Assembly (NCBI GenBank): GCA_041690535.1
Contig: JAWLHA010000017.1
Span: 1-64,000 of the forward strand
Direction of reading: 5' to 3'
DNA length: 64,000 bases
DNA from: JAWLHA01 sp041690535
GTDB lineage: Bacteria; Pseudomonadota; Gammaproteobacteria; Thiohalomonadales; Thiohalomonadaceae
The notes under the pieces are model-generated. The model ran no database searches and was not told the DNA's origin. It was given only the letters and a program-made list of their open reading frames with translations. Made by a program: the position numbers and the translations under genes. Numbering within the stretch: position 1 is the stretch's first letter; every line of letters starts with the position of its first letter. Shown here piece after piece: positions 8,348 to 16,255 of the stretch.

Positions 8348-8611
8348 ATGGATGCGCCGCTGCAGATCCGGGTCGAGTGCCATGCAGGCTATCGCGGCGC
8401 CGAGACCCCGCGCCGATTTCAGCTGGGCGAACGCACCATCGAAGTGGAAGAGGTGGTCGACCGTTGGCTCGCCCCCGACCACCGTTACTTCAAGGTCCTC
8501 GGCGACGACGGCGGCGTCTACATCCTGCGCCACGATGAACCGACCGACCGGTGGGAGCTCACTCTGTTCAGCAGCCGGGATCGCGACGATACCCGTCTTT
8601 CATCCACTTGA
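8348..8611 (+). CDS. DUF6504-like small protein
   Basis: An 87-residue protein with the pattern Y-R-G-A-E-T-P-R-R-F then E-V-V-D-R-W around residues 19-44, followed by Y-F-K-V-L and Y-I-L-R-H-D. This resembles the DUF6504 family, small beta-rich proteins that often sit beside DNA-repair polymerases. Here its neighbour is the FAD oxidoreductase, 25 bases upstream. No catalytic residues are apparent, and function is unknown. Confidence 0.55.
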   Translation: MDAPLQIRVECHAGYRGAETPRRFQLGERTIEVEEVVDRWLAPDHRYFKVLGDDGGVYILRHDEPTDRWELTLFSSRDRDDTRLSST

Positions 8612-8659
8612 GTTCTCACCGCCCCGGGCCGTAGCGCACCACCCGGGGCGGCGGACCCG

Positions 8660-9034
8660 TCACAACGGTCTCATTTCATTGTGATGGACGACGCCGTAGG
8701 CGTAGCGCGCCACCCCGCCGGCGATGTCCTCGCACTCATCCATGCTCTCGGGCGGCGCTTCCTTGACCCGCTGCATCGCCCCCTCCACCGGGCCGCCAAG
8801 GACGTTCTCCACGTCGGCGACACTGATGTCCAGGATGTTGGCGATCTCTTCGGGATTTTTGTGATCATCCTCCTGCAACACGACGATATAGGACGACTCC
8901 ATCAGGTGCGGGAGCCAACTGGCGCGGTGCCGTTCCACCAGGCTCCGTGGCCCGCCGCAGGCGTCGAGGGCTGTCAGGAACACCTGCATCACACGCTCGT
9001 CCTTGGTGCTCGCTTTGGATTGCGGATGCGGCAT
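8660..9034 (-). CDS. Hypothetical protein with a helix-turn-helix-like segment
   Basis: A 124-residue cytoplasmic protein, not recognised. Residues about 55-85 read E-D-D-H-K-N-P-E-E-I-A-N-I-L-D-I-S-V-A-D-V-E, which could form a helix-turn-helix as in sigma-region-4 or Xre proteins. The rest is mainly helical with an acidic stretch (E-S-M-D-E-C-E-D). The start at 9034 has a strong GGGGAGGTG site upstream. The longer reading frame reaches into the repeat element and is rejected. It converges with the DUF6504-like gene. Confidence 0.5.
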   Translation of the reverse strand: MPHPQSKASTKDERVMQVFLTALDACGGPRSLVERHRASWLPHLMESSYIVVLQEDDHKNPEEIANILDISVADVENVLGGPVEGAMQRVKEAPPESMDECEDIAGGVARYAYGVVHHNEMRPL

Positions 9035-9086
9035 GGAACACCTCCCCGGCATTGCCTGCAACGACGAATCCATCGTTAACCAAAGT

Positions 9087-9278
9087 CTAGAGCACCGAAC
9101 AGAGAGATCCGATCCGCCAAATCCGAAGTACGTAGGGTGGATAAGCGCAGCGCATCCACCATTCACGACGGGGACTTGGTGGATGCGCTGCGCTTATCCA
9201 CCCTGCGCCGTTCCCCGCCCCTTGCGGGGCAATCTGACTGCGATCGGCGATTTTCCGTTTGTCCGTTCGCTGCTCTAG
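9087..9278. repeat. Family-2 inverted-repeat element (CTAG-ended), full copy
   Basis: The left end is CTAGAGCACCGAACAG and the right end is GTCCGTTCGCTGCTCTAG, a slightly degenerate mirror. The middle holds GGGTGGATAAGCGCAGCGCA and its mirror TGCGCTGCGCTTATCCACCC. The total is 192 bp with no coding potential. It is a non-autonomous, MITE-like element. Confidence 0.85.
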
Positions 9279-9317
9279 CCCCCTTCGTGCCAAACAGGCA
9301 CGGCCGGTGGCGCCCCC

Positions 9318-9743
9318 TCAGGCCAGCCGGGCGTCCAGGGTGATCTCCGTCCCCTTCAGGGCCTGCGACACAGGGCACCCGCTCTTGGCCACCTCCGCCA
9401 CCCGCAGCAGGGTCTCATGGGAAATGCTGGGGATCTGCACCTCCGCCAACAGTTCGATGCAGGTGATCCGAAAGCCATCATCCACCTTGTCGACATGGAC
9501 CCTGGCGCGGGTCTCCACCCGCTCCATTTTGTAGCCCGCCTTCTCCAGCTCCAAGGACAGCGCCATGGAAAAACATCCTGCCAACGCAGCCCCCACGAGT
9601 TCATCGGGGTTGCTCCCCGGCTCCTCGGCAAAGCGGGTGGCGAACGAATAGGCAGCATCCATTGCGCCGCTGCCAAGACGCATGCGGCCATGGCCATCGA
9701 GAAGGCTGCCCTCCCACACCGCCGACGCATTGCGCACAGGCAT
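9318..9743 (-). CDS. OsmC family protein (organic hydroperoxide reductase)
   Basis: A 141-residue OsmC/Ohr-fold protein. It has G-S-N-P-D-E-L-V-G-A-A-L-A-G-C-F-S-M-A-L, giving the first redox cysteine in the E-L-x-G-A-A-x-A-G-C signature (about residue 55). The second cysteine lies in A-K-S-G-C-P-V-S-Q-A-L about 65 residues later. Both cysteines needed for thiol-dependent reduction of organic peroxides are therefore present. The start at 9743 follows AAGGAGGTGG by 7 bases. It is a single gene. Confidence 0.88.
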   Translation of the reverse strand: MPVRNASAVWEGSLLDGHGRMRLGSGAMDAAYSFATRFAEEPGSNPDELVGAALAGCFSMALSLELEKAGYKMERVETRARVHVDKVDDGFRITCIELLAEVQIPSISHETLLRVAEVAKSGCPVSQALKGTEITLDARLA

Positions 9744-10076
9744 ACTCCACCTCCTTGCGGATCCATTTGCTCCTAAGGATAGGAGAGCAACCGCGTTCCG
9801 GACCCCTCCCGGCGCCAGCCAGCCCCATCCACCCCGGGGCAGAGGGGTAGATGGAGAGTCCTGACCGCATCGCGTCTGCCCCATGGATGGGTGCAAGGAC
9901 GTTCTTATGCCCGAAGCGGCTGCGGCCGCCGAGCCGTACAGGGATGCGCTCACCGCACTCCTGCCAGCGCCCTGGCACGACCGCACGCGCGCGTTCCGCT
10001 CCGGACCGTGGTTCCGACAGCGGCGTCTATACTTGTCCGTGCCCTCAGCAGCTCACCCAGGAACGGAGAGACGCCA
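9744..10076. other. Intergenic region with a family-1 core fragment
   Basis: There is no gene in this 333-base gap. Positions about 9880-9946 match the inner core of the long family-1 elements (GGATGGGTGCAAGGA, then CGAAGCGGC and CAGGGATG), without the terminal repeats. A ribosome site for the lipoprotein lies at its right end. Confidence 0.5.
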
Positions 10077-10622
10077 ATGCGATCAGCCCTGCTCGTTTGG
10101 TTGGTGGTGGTGGTTACGGGATGTCAGAGTGCGCCACCGAGGGACCCGGAGTCTTTTGCCGCGCACACCATCGGGCAAGGGGGCAGTCTGATCCTCCTCG
10201 GACCCCTGACCGTCCCCGCGTATCAATCCAGCATCTACTTCCAGGGGGGGCGTGCGGTCGACTACATCGAGGTCAACCAACATTATCCCCACTGCCGGCT
10301 GGAGCTCTGGACCGTGGACGACCACCCACAGATCGTGAACCCGGATCGCTTCGCCATCCATGATGTGGCACGCAATCTCGAGTTTGCGCACATGGCGCTC
10401 CCCGCCTCGCAACCCCTTGCCGCGCTGGAGATGCCCGCACTCTACAGCGGGATGCCGCTGCGTGAGGTGCGAGCCGTGTCACTCTACCTGGATTCTCGAC
10501 AGCAAAGAGACGTCTACCGTCTCACCTGCCGCCATTGGGTGGAGGTCCGGGAGGCGCGCGACCTCACCGTGAGAGATGTCCGTCGGATCCTGGCGGGCGT
10601 CTTTACGCTTCAGCTGCGATGA
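10077..10622 (+). CDS. Hypothetical lipoprotein
   Basis: A 181-residue lipoprotein: MRSALLVWLVVVVTGCQSAP has a short hydrophobic core and lipobox VTGC (Cys16). The mature part is a mixed alpha/beta domain with E-V-N-Q-H-Y-P-H-C-R-L-E-L and a second C in Y-R-L-T-C-R-H; these two cysteines could form a disulfide. No family was recognised. It is convergent with the hemerythrin kinase gene, and the two coding ends overlap by 20 bases. ATG 10077 follows GGAGAG. Confidence 0.6.
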   Translation: MRSALLVWLVVVVTGCQSAPPRDPESFAAHTIGQGGSLILLGPLTVPAYQSSIYFQGGRAVDYIEVNQHYPHCRLELWTVDDHPQIVNPDRFAIHDVARNLEFAHMALPASQPLAALEMPALYSGMPLREVRAVSLYLDSRQQRDVYRLTCRHWVEVREARDLTVRDVRRILAGVFTLQLR

Positions 10623-12417
10623 GCTCGTCACTGGCGATCGGCAACCGCACCTTGAAGACGGTCCCCCGACCGGGTTCACTCTCCACCTCGATGCTGCCGC
10701 CGTGCTTGGAGACGATGCCATAGGCAATCGACAGCCCGAGCCCGGTCCCCTTGCCCACCGGCTTGGTGGTGAAGAACGGCTCGAAGATGCGGTTAAGCTT
10801 TTCGGGGGGAATCCCCGGACCGGTGTCCTCGACCTCCACGGTCACCGTCTGCCCGTCGGCATAGGTGCGCAGGGTGATGGTGCCGTGCTCTTCAAGGGCC
10901 TGGGCCGCATTGACCAGCAGGTTCATGAAGACCTGATTCAACTGCTGCGGCAGGCAGCGGATCTCCGGAATCTCCCCGTACTCCTTCACCACCTGGGCCT
11001 TGTACTTGAGCTCGTTGTAGACCAGGTTCAAGGTGCTATCGAGCCCCTTGTGCAGATCGACACACTGCCACTCCGCCTCGTCCACGTGGGAAAACTCCTT
11101 CAGGTCCTGGACGATGTGCTGGACCCGGTTCACCCCCTCCTGGGACTCCTCCAGCAGGGTGGTCATGTCCTCCTTCAGGAAGGCGAAATCGATGGCCTGT
11201 TTCGTCTGCTCGATGGCCGAAACAGCCGCGCCGCCGAGTTCGCTCTGGTGCTGCTCGTACAGCGCGATGAGCTGGAGCAGGTCGGAGATGTAATCGGTGA
11301 GGGTGTTGAGGTTTGATTTGACGTAGCCGACCGGATTGTTGATCTCGTGCGCGACGCCGGCGGCCAGCTGGCCGATGGACGCCATCTTCTCCGACTGCAA
11401 GAGCTGCGTCTGCGCCTCCTCCAGTTTCCGAATGAGGAGTCGCTGCTCCTCCTTCTCCTTCTCCAGGTTGCGATTGGCCTGCAACAATTCGGCCGTGCGC
11501 TCGGCCACCTCCTGCTCCAGGCGATCCCGTGCGTCCTCCAGGACACGCTCGGCCAGCTTGCGCGCGGTGATGTCCACACAGGAGCCCACATAACCCACGA
11601 ACTTCTGCTGCAGGTAGCGCGGGACCGCCGTCTCGAGAAACCAGCAATCCTGCCCATCCTTGCGGCGCAGGCGAAACTCTACCGTGTAGTGGTCCTCGCC
11701 CCGGGCGCTCTCACAGGCATCGAGGTAGCCTTGCCGATCATCGGGGTGCATACAGCTCAGCCAGCCACGCCCTTCCAGCGCCTGCAGGGCGTGTCCCGTG
11801 AAATCCAGCCAGGGTCTGTTGAAGAAGCTGCGCCGTCCGTCCGGCCCCGACATCCAGATAAGCACCGGGACGCTGTCCGCCAGCACCCGAAAGCGCAGTT
11901 CGCTCTCGCGCAGCGCTCCGAGCAGCTTGCGCTCGGCGGCCTCCAGATCGGCGGCGCGGCGGCGGCTCTCATCGAGATCCGCCGCCGGTGCCCCGAAACG
12001 CGGCCGGCTGTGCTGCGCCCCCACCAGGAAGCGACCCATCTCCTTGTCGGAGCCGAGAATGTGATCCACCAGCCACTTGATCAGGAAATCCAGCAAGGGC
12101 TCGCTCAGTCCGGTCGAACTGCCCCGCAGCTGCCCACTGAACTCTTTCACCCGCTGGATGAAGTCATCGTGCTCGCTTTTGTGCTTACGGTAGTGCAGCG
12201 GATTCTGGCCGCTGGACAACATCAGATTTTCTTCGGTGGAGAAGTGATAGCGGGTGTAGTCCAGCAATTCACCCAAGATCTTTCGGAGCGCCGCTTCGTC
12301 GTGGCCCGTGGAGACCGCCTGGTCGAGGCGATTGACCAGATCCACCAGCACCTTGTGCTGCTCGTCCACCTGGGCGATCCCGACGCTGTACGAGTCATCC
12401 CATTTGAAGATCACCAT
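10603..12417 (-). CDS. Hemerythrin-PAS sensor histidine kinase
   Basis: A 604-residue soluble hybrid sensor. Residues 1-130 are a bacteriohemerythrin domain with all seven di-iron ligands visible (H21, H58, E62, H79, H83, H119, D124), so it should bind O2 or respond to redox. A PAS/PAC domain follows at about 165-285, a long coiled coil at 285-345, the dimerisation helix with phospho-acceptor H357 (A-H-E-I-N-N-P), and an ATPase domain with N, G1 and G2 boxes to the end. No membrane segment or receiver is present. No response regulator is adjacent, so its partner is elsewhere. Confidence 0.92.
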   Translation of the reverse strand: MVIFKWDDSYSVGIAQVDEQHKVLVDLVNRLDQAVSTGHDEAALRKILGELLDYTRYHFSTEENLMLSSGQNPLHYRKHKSEHDDFIQRVKEFSGQLRGSSTGLSEPLLDFLIKWLVDHILGSDKEMGRFLVGAQHSRPRFGAPAADLDESRRRAADLEAAERKLLGALRESELRFRVLADSVPVLIWMSGPDGRRSFFNRPWLDFTGHALQALEGRGWLSCMHPDDRQGYLDACESARGEDHYTVEFRLRRKDGQDCWFLETAVPRYLQQKFVGYVGSCVDITARKLAERVLEDARDRLEQEVAERTAELLQANRNLEKEKEEQRLLIRKLEEAQTQLLQSEKMASIGQLAAGVAHEINNPVGYVKSNLNTLTDYISDLLQLIALYEQHQSELGGAAVSAIEQTKQAIDFAFLKEDMTTLLEESQEGVNRVQHIVQDLKEFSHVDEAEWQCVDLHKGLDSTLNLVYNELKYKAQVVKEYGEIPEIRCLPQQLNQVFMNLLVNAAQALEEHGTITLRTYADGQTVTVEVEDTGPGIPPEKLNRIFEPFFTTKPVGKGTGLGLSIAYGIVSKHGGSIEVESEPGRGTVFKVRLPIASDELIAAEA

Positions 12418-12552
12418 AGAACTGCGCTCCTGCCGACACCCTGCGGGGCCATTGCACGGCTTACACCGGCATTGTAAGGCCCCGGCCGGCGCCGGAACAG
12501 CCCAGAGCGGCGGGGGCGCCCCGCCGTTTCGACCCGCGAAGCGGGCAGGCGC

Positions 12553-13722
12553 TCATGAGGTGAGCAGCCGCATGTGGCGAAAATTCAGGGTCAGGGTATT
12601 CCCGGAAAAGAGGGTGTGACCCAGGACCCCACCCAGGCGGAAGCCGAAACGGTACTCCAGGGGGAAGTGCATCAGGCCCAGTGCGGTGGCGGTGCGCCGC
12701 AGCGCCCCCACGCCAATGGACAAGGGAGGCAAGGTCGTCACGGGCACTTGCCCTCCCCCGCTCTCCGCCGACTGAGAAACGGTCGTCCCCGTCACGGTGC
12801 CCACCGCCTGGGCAGTGGCGGGAGCCAGGGCAAGGTCCGCCCCGCTCAGCCCGGTGTCCAGCAGCTGCAGCACGGAGAGGCGCTCGCCCACCCGGGTCCG
12901 GGTGACGGGCAGGAAACTGGCCGCCAGGTAAAACGGCACCCCCTCCCGAAGCTCCTCGGTATCGCCGCGCTCCAGTACCAACGCGCCGGCGGCGAAATCG
13001 AAGGAGGAGGTGAAGTTGGACAGCAACCCGGTGCCGACGATCCCCTCCACGGGCACCTCGCCATACAGCCGAAAATGCCGAGTCAGAGGCTGGACCTGAG
13101 CCGGCAGATCCCGAAGCGTGATCCCCCCCAGGGCCAGTTCGTCCAGCGGTGCATACCGCACCGCGCCCTGGCTGCCGCCGGCAAATACTGCCGATTCGGC
13201 CGCTCGGCCGACCTGAACGCCGACCCGTCTGGCAAACGCGGCATCCAACACCGTCTCCTGCGCGGCGGTATCGATGAGCACGTGTGCCTCCCTGCCGTTC
13301 ACCCTCACCCGGGCCAGGGGCATCGAGTCCGCCGCGAAGGGCAAGCGGACGGGGCGGCCATCCCACTCGATGGCGTAGGGTCGGCGCCGCGCCAGACCGC
13401 GCAGAAGGGCGGCGAAAGAACGCCGCCCCAGCACTGCGAAGAAACGTGCGGCCTGATCATAATCGCCACTGCGCAAATAGAGATCGGCCAACAGCCTGGC
13501 CGTCGCCTCCTCCGGTGCGGCTCGATAGGCGATGGTCAGATCGCTGCCCGCATCGGCCAGACGATTGTCCAGCAGGGCGATGTGTCCAAGGCGGCGATGG
13601 GCAAGTGGGCGCCAGTGAGCGTGCGAGAGCAGCGCCTGGTAGTGCGGTTGGGCATCGGCGAACCAGCCGCTCATGAAAAGCGACTCGGCCTGTTGAAACT
13701 CTCTTGCACCTGCGATGTCCAT
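12553..13722 (-). CDS. TPR plus duplicated retropepsin-like aspartic protease protein
   Basis: A 389-residue protein. Residues about 1-110 are TPR-like helices (E-A-T-A-R-L-L-A-D-L-Y-L-R-S-G-D-Y-D-Q-A). Two retropepsin-type half domains follow. The first has V-L-I-D-T-A-A-Q, where the usual D-T-G is D-T-A, with G-I-V-G-T-G-L-L-S downstream. The second has Q-L-L-D-T-G-L-S-G-A-D with G-V-L-G-H-T-L-F. A pair of aspartates in one chain could form a pepsin-like active site. No clear signal peptide is seen. The start at 13722 follows GAGGTG; the open frame to 13773 is less likely. Confidence 0.7.
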   Translation of the reverse strand: MDIAGAREFQQAESLFMSGWFADAQPHYQALLSHAHWRPLAHRRLGHIALLDNRLADAGSDLTIAYRAAPEEATARLLADLYLRSGDYDQAARFFAVLGRRSFAALLRGLARRRPYAIEWDGRPVRLPFAADSMPLARVRVNGREAHVLIDTAAQETVLDAAFARRVGVQVGRAAESAVFAGGSQGAVRYAPLDELALGGITLRDLPAQVQPLTRHFRLYGEVPVEGIVGTGLLSNFTSSFDFAAGALVLERGDTEELREGVPFYLAASFLPVTRTRVGERLSVLQLLDTGLSGADLALAPATAQAVGTVTGTTVSQSAESGGGQVPVTTLPPLSIGVGALRRTATALGLMHFPLEYRFGFRLGGVLGHTLFSGNTLTLNFRHMRLLTS

Positions 13723-14108
13723 GGCTTGCACCTCGAGCCTGGAGCGTGGGCATCTCGATACCCCGCCCGCCAAAGGGAGGCTACTGCTGCCTGCGGATAG
13801 TCACGTGCCGAGTCGGTCAAAGGACAGGAGATGGTTCCCCTGCCCCTTGAATCAAGCTTAGAAGGTATTCGCCTGTGAAAGCATGGGGTCCAACGCTGCA
13901 CTGCCAGAGCGACTTTCATCGCTCAAGTTTTCCCAGGGGCGTGCCGATTCGCAGCGGGCGATAACAGTCGTTCGCTTGCATCTTCCTGCTGGCGCCCCGG
14001 TGTCCCGGCAGATGCGGATGCATAAGCGGATTTTTTCTAAAAACACCTTTTTTATCGCTGTTTCTTATCTGTTGCGTTTCCGATCTTTGGCTCATAAAGT
14101 GCGGACCC
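13723..14108. other. Divergent intergenic region, AT-rich right half
   Basis: A 386-base gap separates two oppositely oriented aspartic-protease-like genes. Its last 90 bases are unusually AT-rich for this genome (TTTTTTCTAAAAACACC and TTTTTTATCGCTGTTTCTTA), which suits a promoter for the gene at 14109. No operator palindrome was identified. Confidence 0.4.
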
Positions 14109-14678
14109 ATGAACAGATCATTTGCACTCTTCGCGGCTGCAACACTCCTCTGGGGCAACGCGATTGCCATGGACGAGGAGCACTTCGACACCACCGTCTC
14201 CATGCGCGAGAAAGGGGCCGACACCTTTTACGTCAACGGCCACATCGAGGGGCTTGGCGATGTCGACATGATGGTCGATACCGGTTCCGGTTATCTCGCC
14301 ATCAACGAGCAGAGCCTTGCCATTCTCAGCAAGACGTCCAAGGTGGAGTATGTGCGTGACCTGCGCTGCATTCTTGCGGACGGGCGGCGTACGATCGCAC
14401 CGGTGTACCGTCTGAAGAGCATCAATATCGGCGGGGAGTGCCGCATCGATAACGTCGAGGCGGCGGTCCTTCCGGGCAATACCCGTTTCATTCTCGGGCT
14501 CAGCGCGCTGAACAGGGTCTCGCCCTTCATCTTTTCCGTTGAGCCCCCGCGGCTGGTGCTGAGCAATTGCGCGGTTCCGGAATCCCCAGCCCCCCGGACG
14601 GTCATGCCCGGGGCCTCCCGCGCACCCCGGGCCCTCGCCGAGGTGGCACGGGACGCCTTGGCCACCCCGGCTCAGTAG
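14109..14678 (+). CDS. Exported retropepsin-like aspartic protease
   Basis: A 189-residue exported protein. Its signal peptide MNRSFALFAAATLLWGNAIA ends at A-I-A. A clan AA protease domain follows with M-M-V-D-T-G-S-G-Y-L-A-I at about residues 53-64 (catalytic Asp in D-T-G-S) and F-I-L-G-L-S-A-L-N, the usual I-x-G-L/N strand. One aspartate means the enzyme must act as a dimer. The Pro/Ala-rich C-terminus is probably disordered. It diverges from another retropepsin-like gene and overlaps the EF-hand gene's end by seven bases. Substrate unknown. Confidence 0.75.
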   Translation: MNRSFALFAAATLLWGNAIAMDEEHFDTTVSMREKGADTFYVNGHIEGLGDVDMMVDTGSGYLAINEQSLAILSKTSKVEYVRDLRCILADGRRTIAPVYRLKSINIGGECRIDNVEAAVLPGNTRFILGLSALNRVSPFIFSVEPPRLVLSNCAVPESPAPRTVMPGASRAPRALAEVARDALATPAQ

Positions 14679-15019
14679 CCCGCGCCGGGGGCCCCTTCGG
14701 GTTCACCCATGGGAGGTTGTCCCATTGGCGCCTCCTCCATGGGCATGCCTCCCTCCTGCTGCTGCATTTCGAATGCCGCAAATTCCGAACTGTCGATCAC
14801 CCCATCACTGTTGGCGTCGACGTCACTCCAGTTCTGCACCAACTCGTCGCTCGCCATTGCCTCTTCCTGGCTGATGTATCCACTGTTGTCGGCATCGAGC
14901 GCAGTGAATCCCGGACTGCTCGTCATGCCCGATTCGCCCATACCCATCTCACCTGCGGCAAAGACCAGAGCACTCCAGCACACCGCCCCCACCGCCACTG
15001 CCAGTACCTTCTTGTTCAT
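14672..15019 (-). CDS. Exported EF-hand calcium-binding protein
   Basis: A 115-residue secreted protein. A signal peptide (MNKKVLAVAVGAVCWSALVFA) is followed by two EF-hand loops: D-A-D-N-S-G-Y-I-S-Q-E-E near residues 41-52 and D-A-N-S-D-G-V-I-D-S-S-E near 66-77. Both have the Asp/Asn ligands and final Glu. The C-terminal 35 residues are rich in Met, Gly, Pro and Glu. It probably binds Ca2+ in the periplasm; no partner is evident. Start 15019 is supported by the signal peptide. Confidence 0.85.
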   Translation of the reverse strand: MNKKVLAVAVGAVCWSALVFAAGEMGMGESGMTSSPGFTALDADNSGYISQEEAMASDELVQNWSDVDANSDGVIDSSEFAAFEMQQQEGGMPMEEAPMGQPPMGEPEGAPGAGY

Positions 15020-15274
15020 TCGCCGTCTCCATTCGCCGGTTTGATCATCGAGTAACTGCTTGAACCCTGCCCGTAGGCGCGAGTCTAAAAGTAGATGGTG
15101 ATGGACGGCCCGTCGTGCGAGTACAGCCATTCTTAGGGTTTCCCCTTTGGAGTCGGGTCCGCCCCCCCACCATCGGGTCGGGGTCTCTCCCCCACCGTAC
15201 CTGGAAAGTTCGGACGCGACGATGCTCGAGTGGTCCTTGCTATCCTTCCAAATGGGCAACCCGGCCGCGACCGA

Positions 15275-15541
15275 ATGGAAAACGCCACCGACCGCATTGT
15301 GATCAAAGGGGTGACACGGGATGGGAAGACATTCCGCCCGAGCGACTGGGCCCAACGGCTCAGCACCGCCGTGGCCACCCAGGGACCGGATCGGCGCATC
15401 CGCTTTCACCCGCGCGTGAGCATGGCGATCATCGACGGGTATGACTGTGTGGTAATCGACTCACGACTGGCAGAGGAGGATCCGCTGCTGTTCGAGTTTC
15501 TGCTGAATTTCGCGCGGGACAATCGGTTGGAAACGGGGTGA
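15275..15541 (+). CDS. DUF3579 family protein
   Basis: An 88-residue protein. I-V-I-K-G-V-T-R-D-G-K-T-F-R-P-S-D-W-A-Q-R-L at the N-terminus and Y-D-C-V-V-I-D-S-R-L-A-E-E-D-P at about residues 55-70 are the family hallmarks. DUF3579 proteins are short and common in beta- and gammaproteobacteria, and their role is not established. The ATG at 15275 gives the usual family length; the open frame back to 15230 is longer but unlike homologues. No clear ribosome site is visible. Confidence 0.75.
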   Translation: MENATDRIVIKGVTRDGKTFRPSDWAQRLSTAVATQGPDRRIRFHPRVSMAIIDGYDCVVIDSRLAEEDPLLFEFLLNFARDNRLETG

Positions 15542-15663
15542 GCTTGAGTGGGCGCACTGAGAGTCGCCCGCACTGGTGCGAAGGGACCGTTGGGCCGATG
15601 CGGATGGTCACGTCAAGGGGGCCGAAGCCCCCAAGGGCGGCAGCGGCACCGAAGGACACCCGT

Positions 15664-16119
15664 TCAGCTTTCGAACTCGGGCCAGTTACGGATGTAATTT
15701 TTCAGCAACCGGTTTTCAAACCGGGTCTCGGTCAGCAGCGCCTGAACCACATCGCCGATGGAAATGATCCCCTTCAGCTCAGCGCCGTCCACCACGGGCA
15801 AATGCCTGATGCGCCGCCCGGTGGGATTGTCCAGCATCATCTGCATGACCGCGTCGATACTCTCGCCCGACCCACAAGTCACCAGACGCGGGGCCATGGC
15901 ATCGCGAACCCGGATCCCATCGAGGTCGGGACCGAACCGATCCACCGCCCAGAGGATGTCCCGCTCTGTGACGATACTGACCGGGGTGGTGCCGTCCATC
16001 ACCAGCAACGCCCCGATCTGGTGGTGCATCATCTCGCGCACGGCGTCCGTAAGGGGCCGTTCCGGGGCAATGCCGAAGGCGGTCGTCCCTTTCTGCCTGA
16101 GGATGTGGTCGACGTTCAT
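15664..16119 (-). CDS. CBS-domain pair protein
   Basis: A 151-residue protein made of two CBS domains, an adenosine-nucleotide-sensing Bateman module. The first covers about residues 8-65 (G-A-L-L-V-M-D-G then S-I-V-T-E-R-D-I-L). The second covers about 72-135 (H-L-P-V-V-D-G-A-E-L-K-G-I-I-S-I-G-D-V-V). Both end in the S/T-x-x-D ribose-contact pattern. No enzymatic domain is attached, so it is likely an energy-status adaptor. The start at 16119 has GAGAAGGA upstream; ATG-like starts farther out lack a site. Confidence 0.88.
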   Translation of the reverse strand: MNVDHILRQKGTTAFGIAPERPLTDAVREMMHHQIGALLVMDGTTPVSIVTERDILWAVDRFGPDLDGIRVRDAMAPRLVTCGSGESIDAVMQMMLDNPTGRRIRHLPVVDGAELKGIISIGDVVQALLTETRFENRLLKNYIRNWPEFES

Positions 16120-16255
16120 CGTCCTTCTCGGTCGCATTGCACGCCTTAGGAAAAGCTAACACACGCCGCGGCATTGGCAAGGCCGCAGGCGCTTCCCCAG
16201 CGCGGGGGCAAGTTGGTATAGTCGGGTGGCCCTTTTCGACGGAGGTGGCACACAG

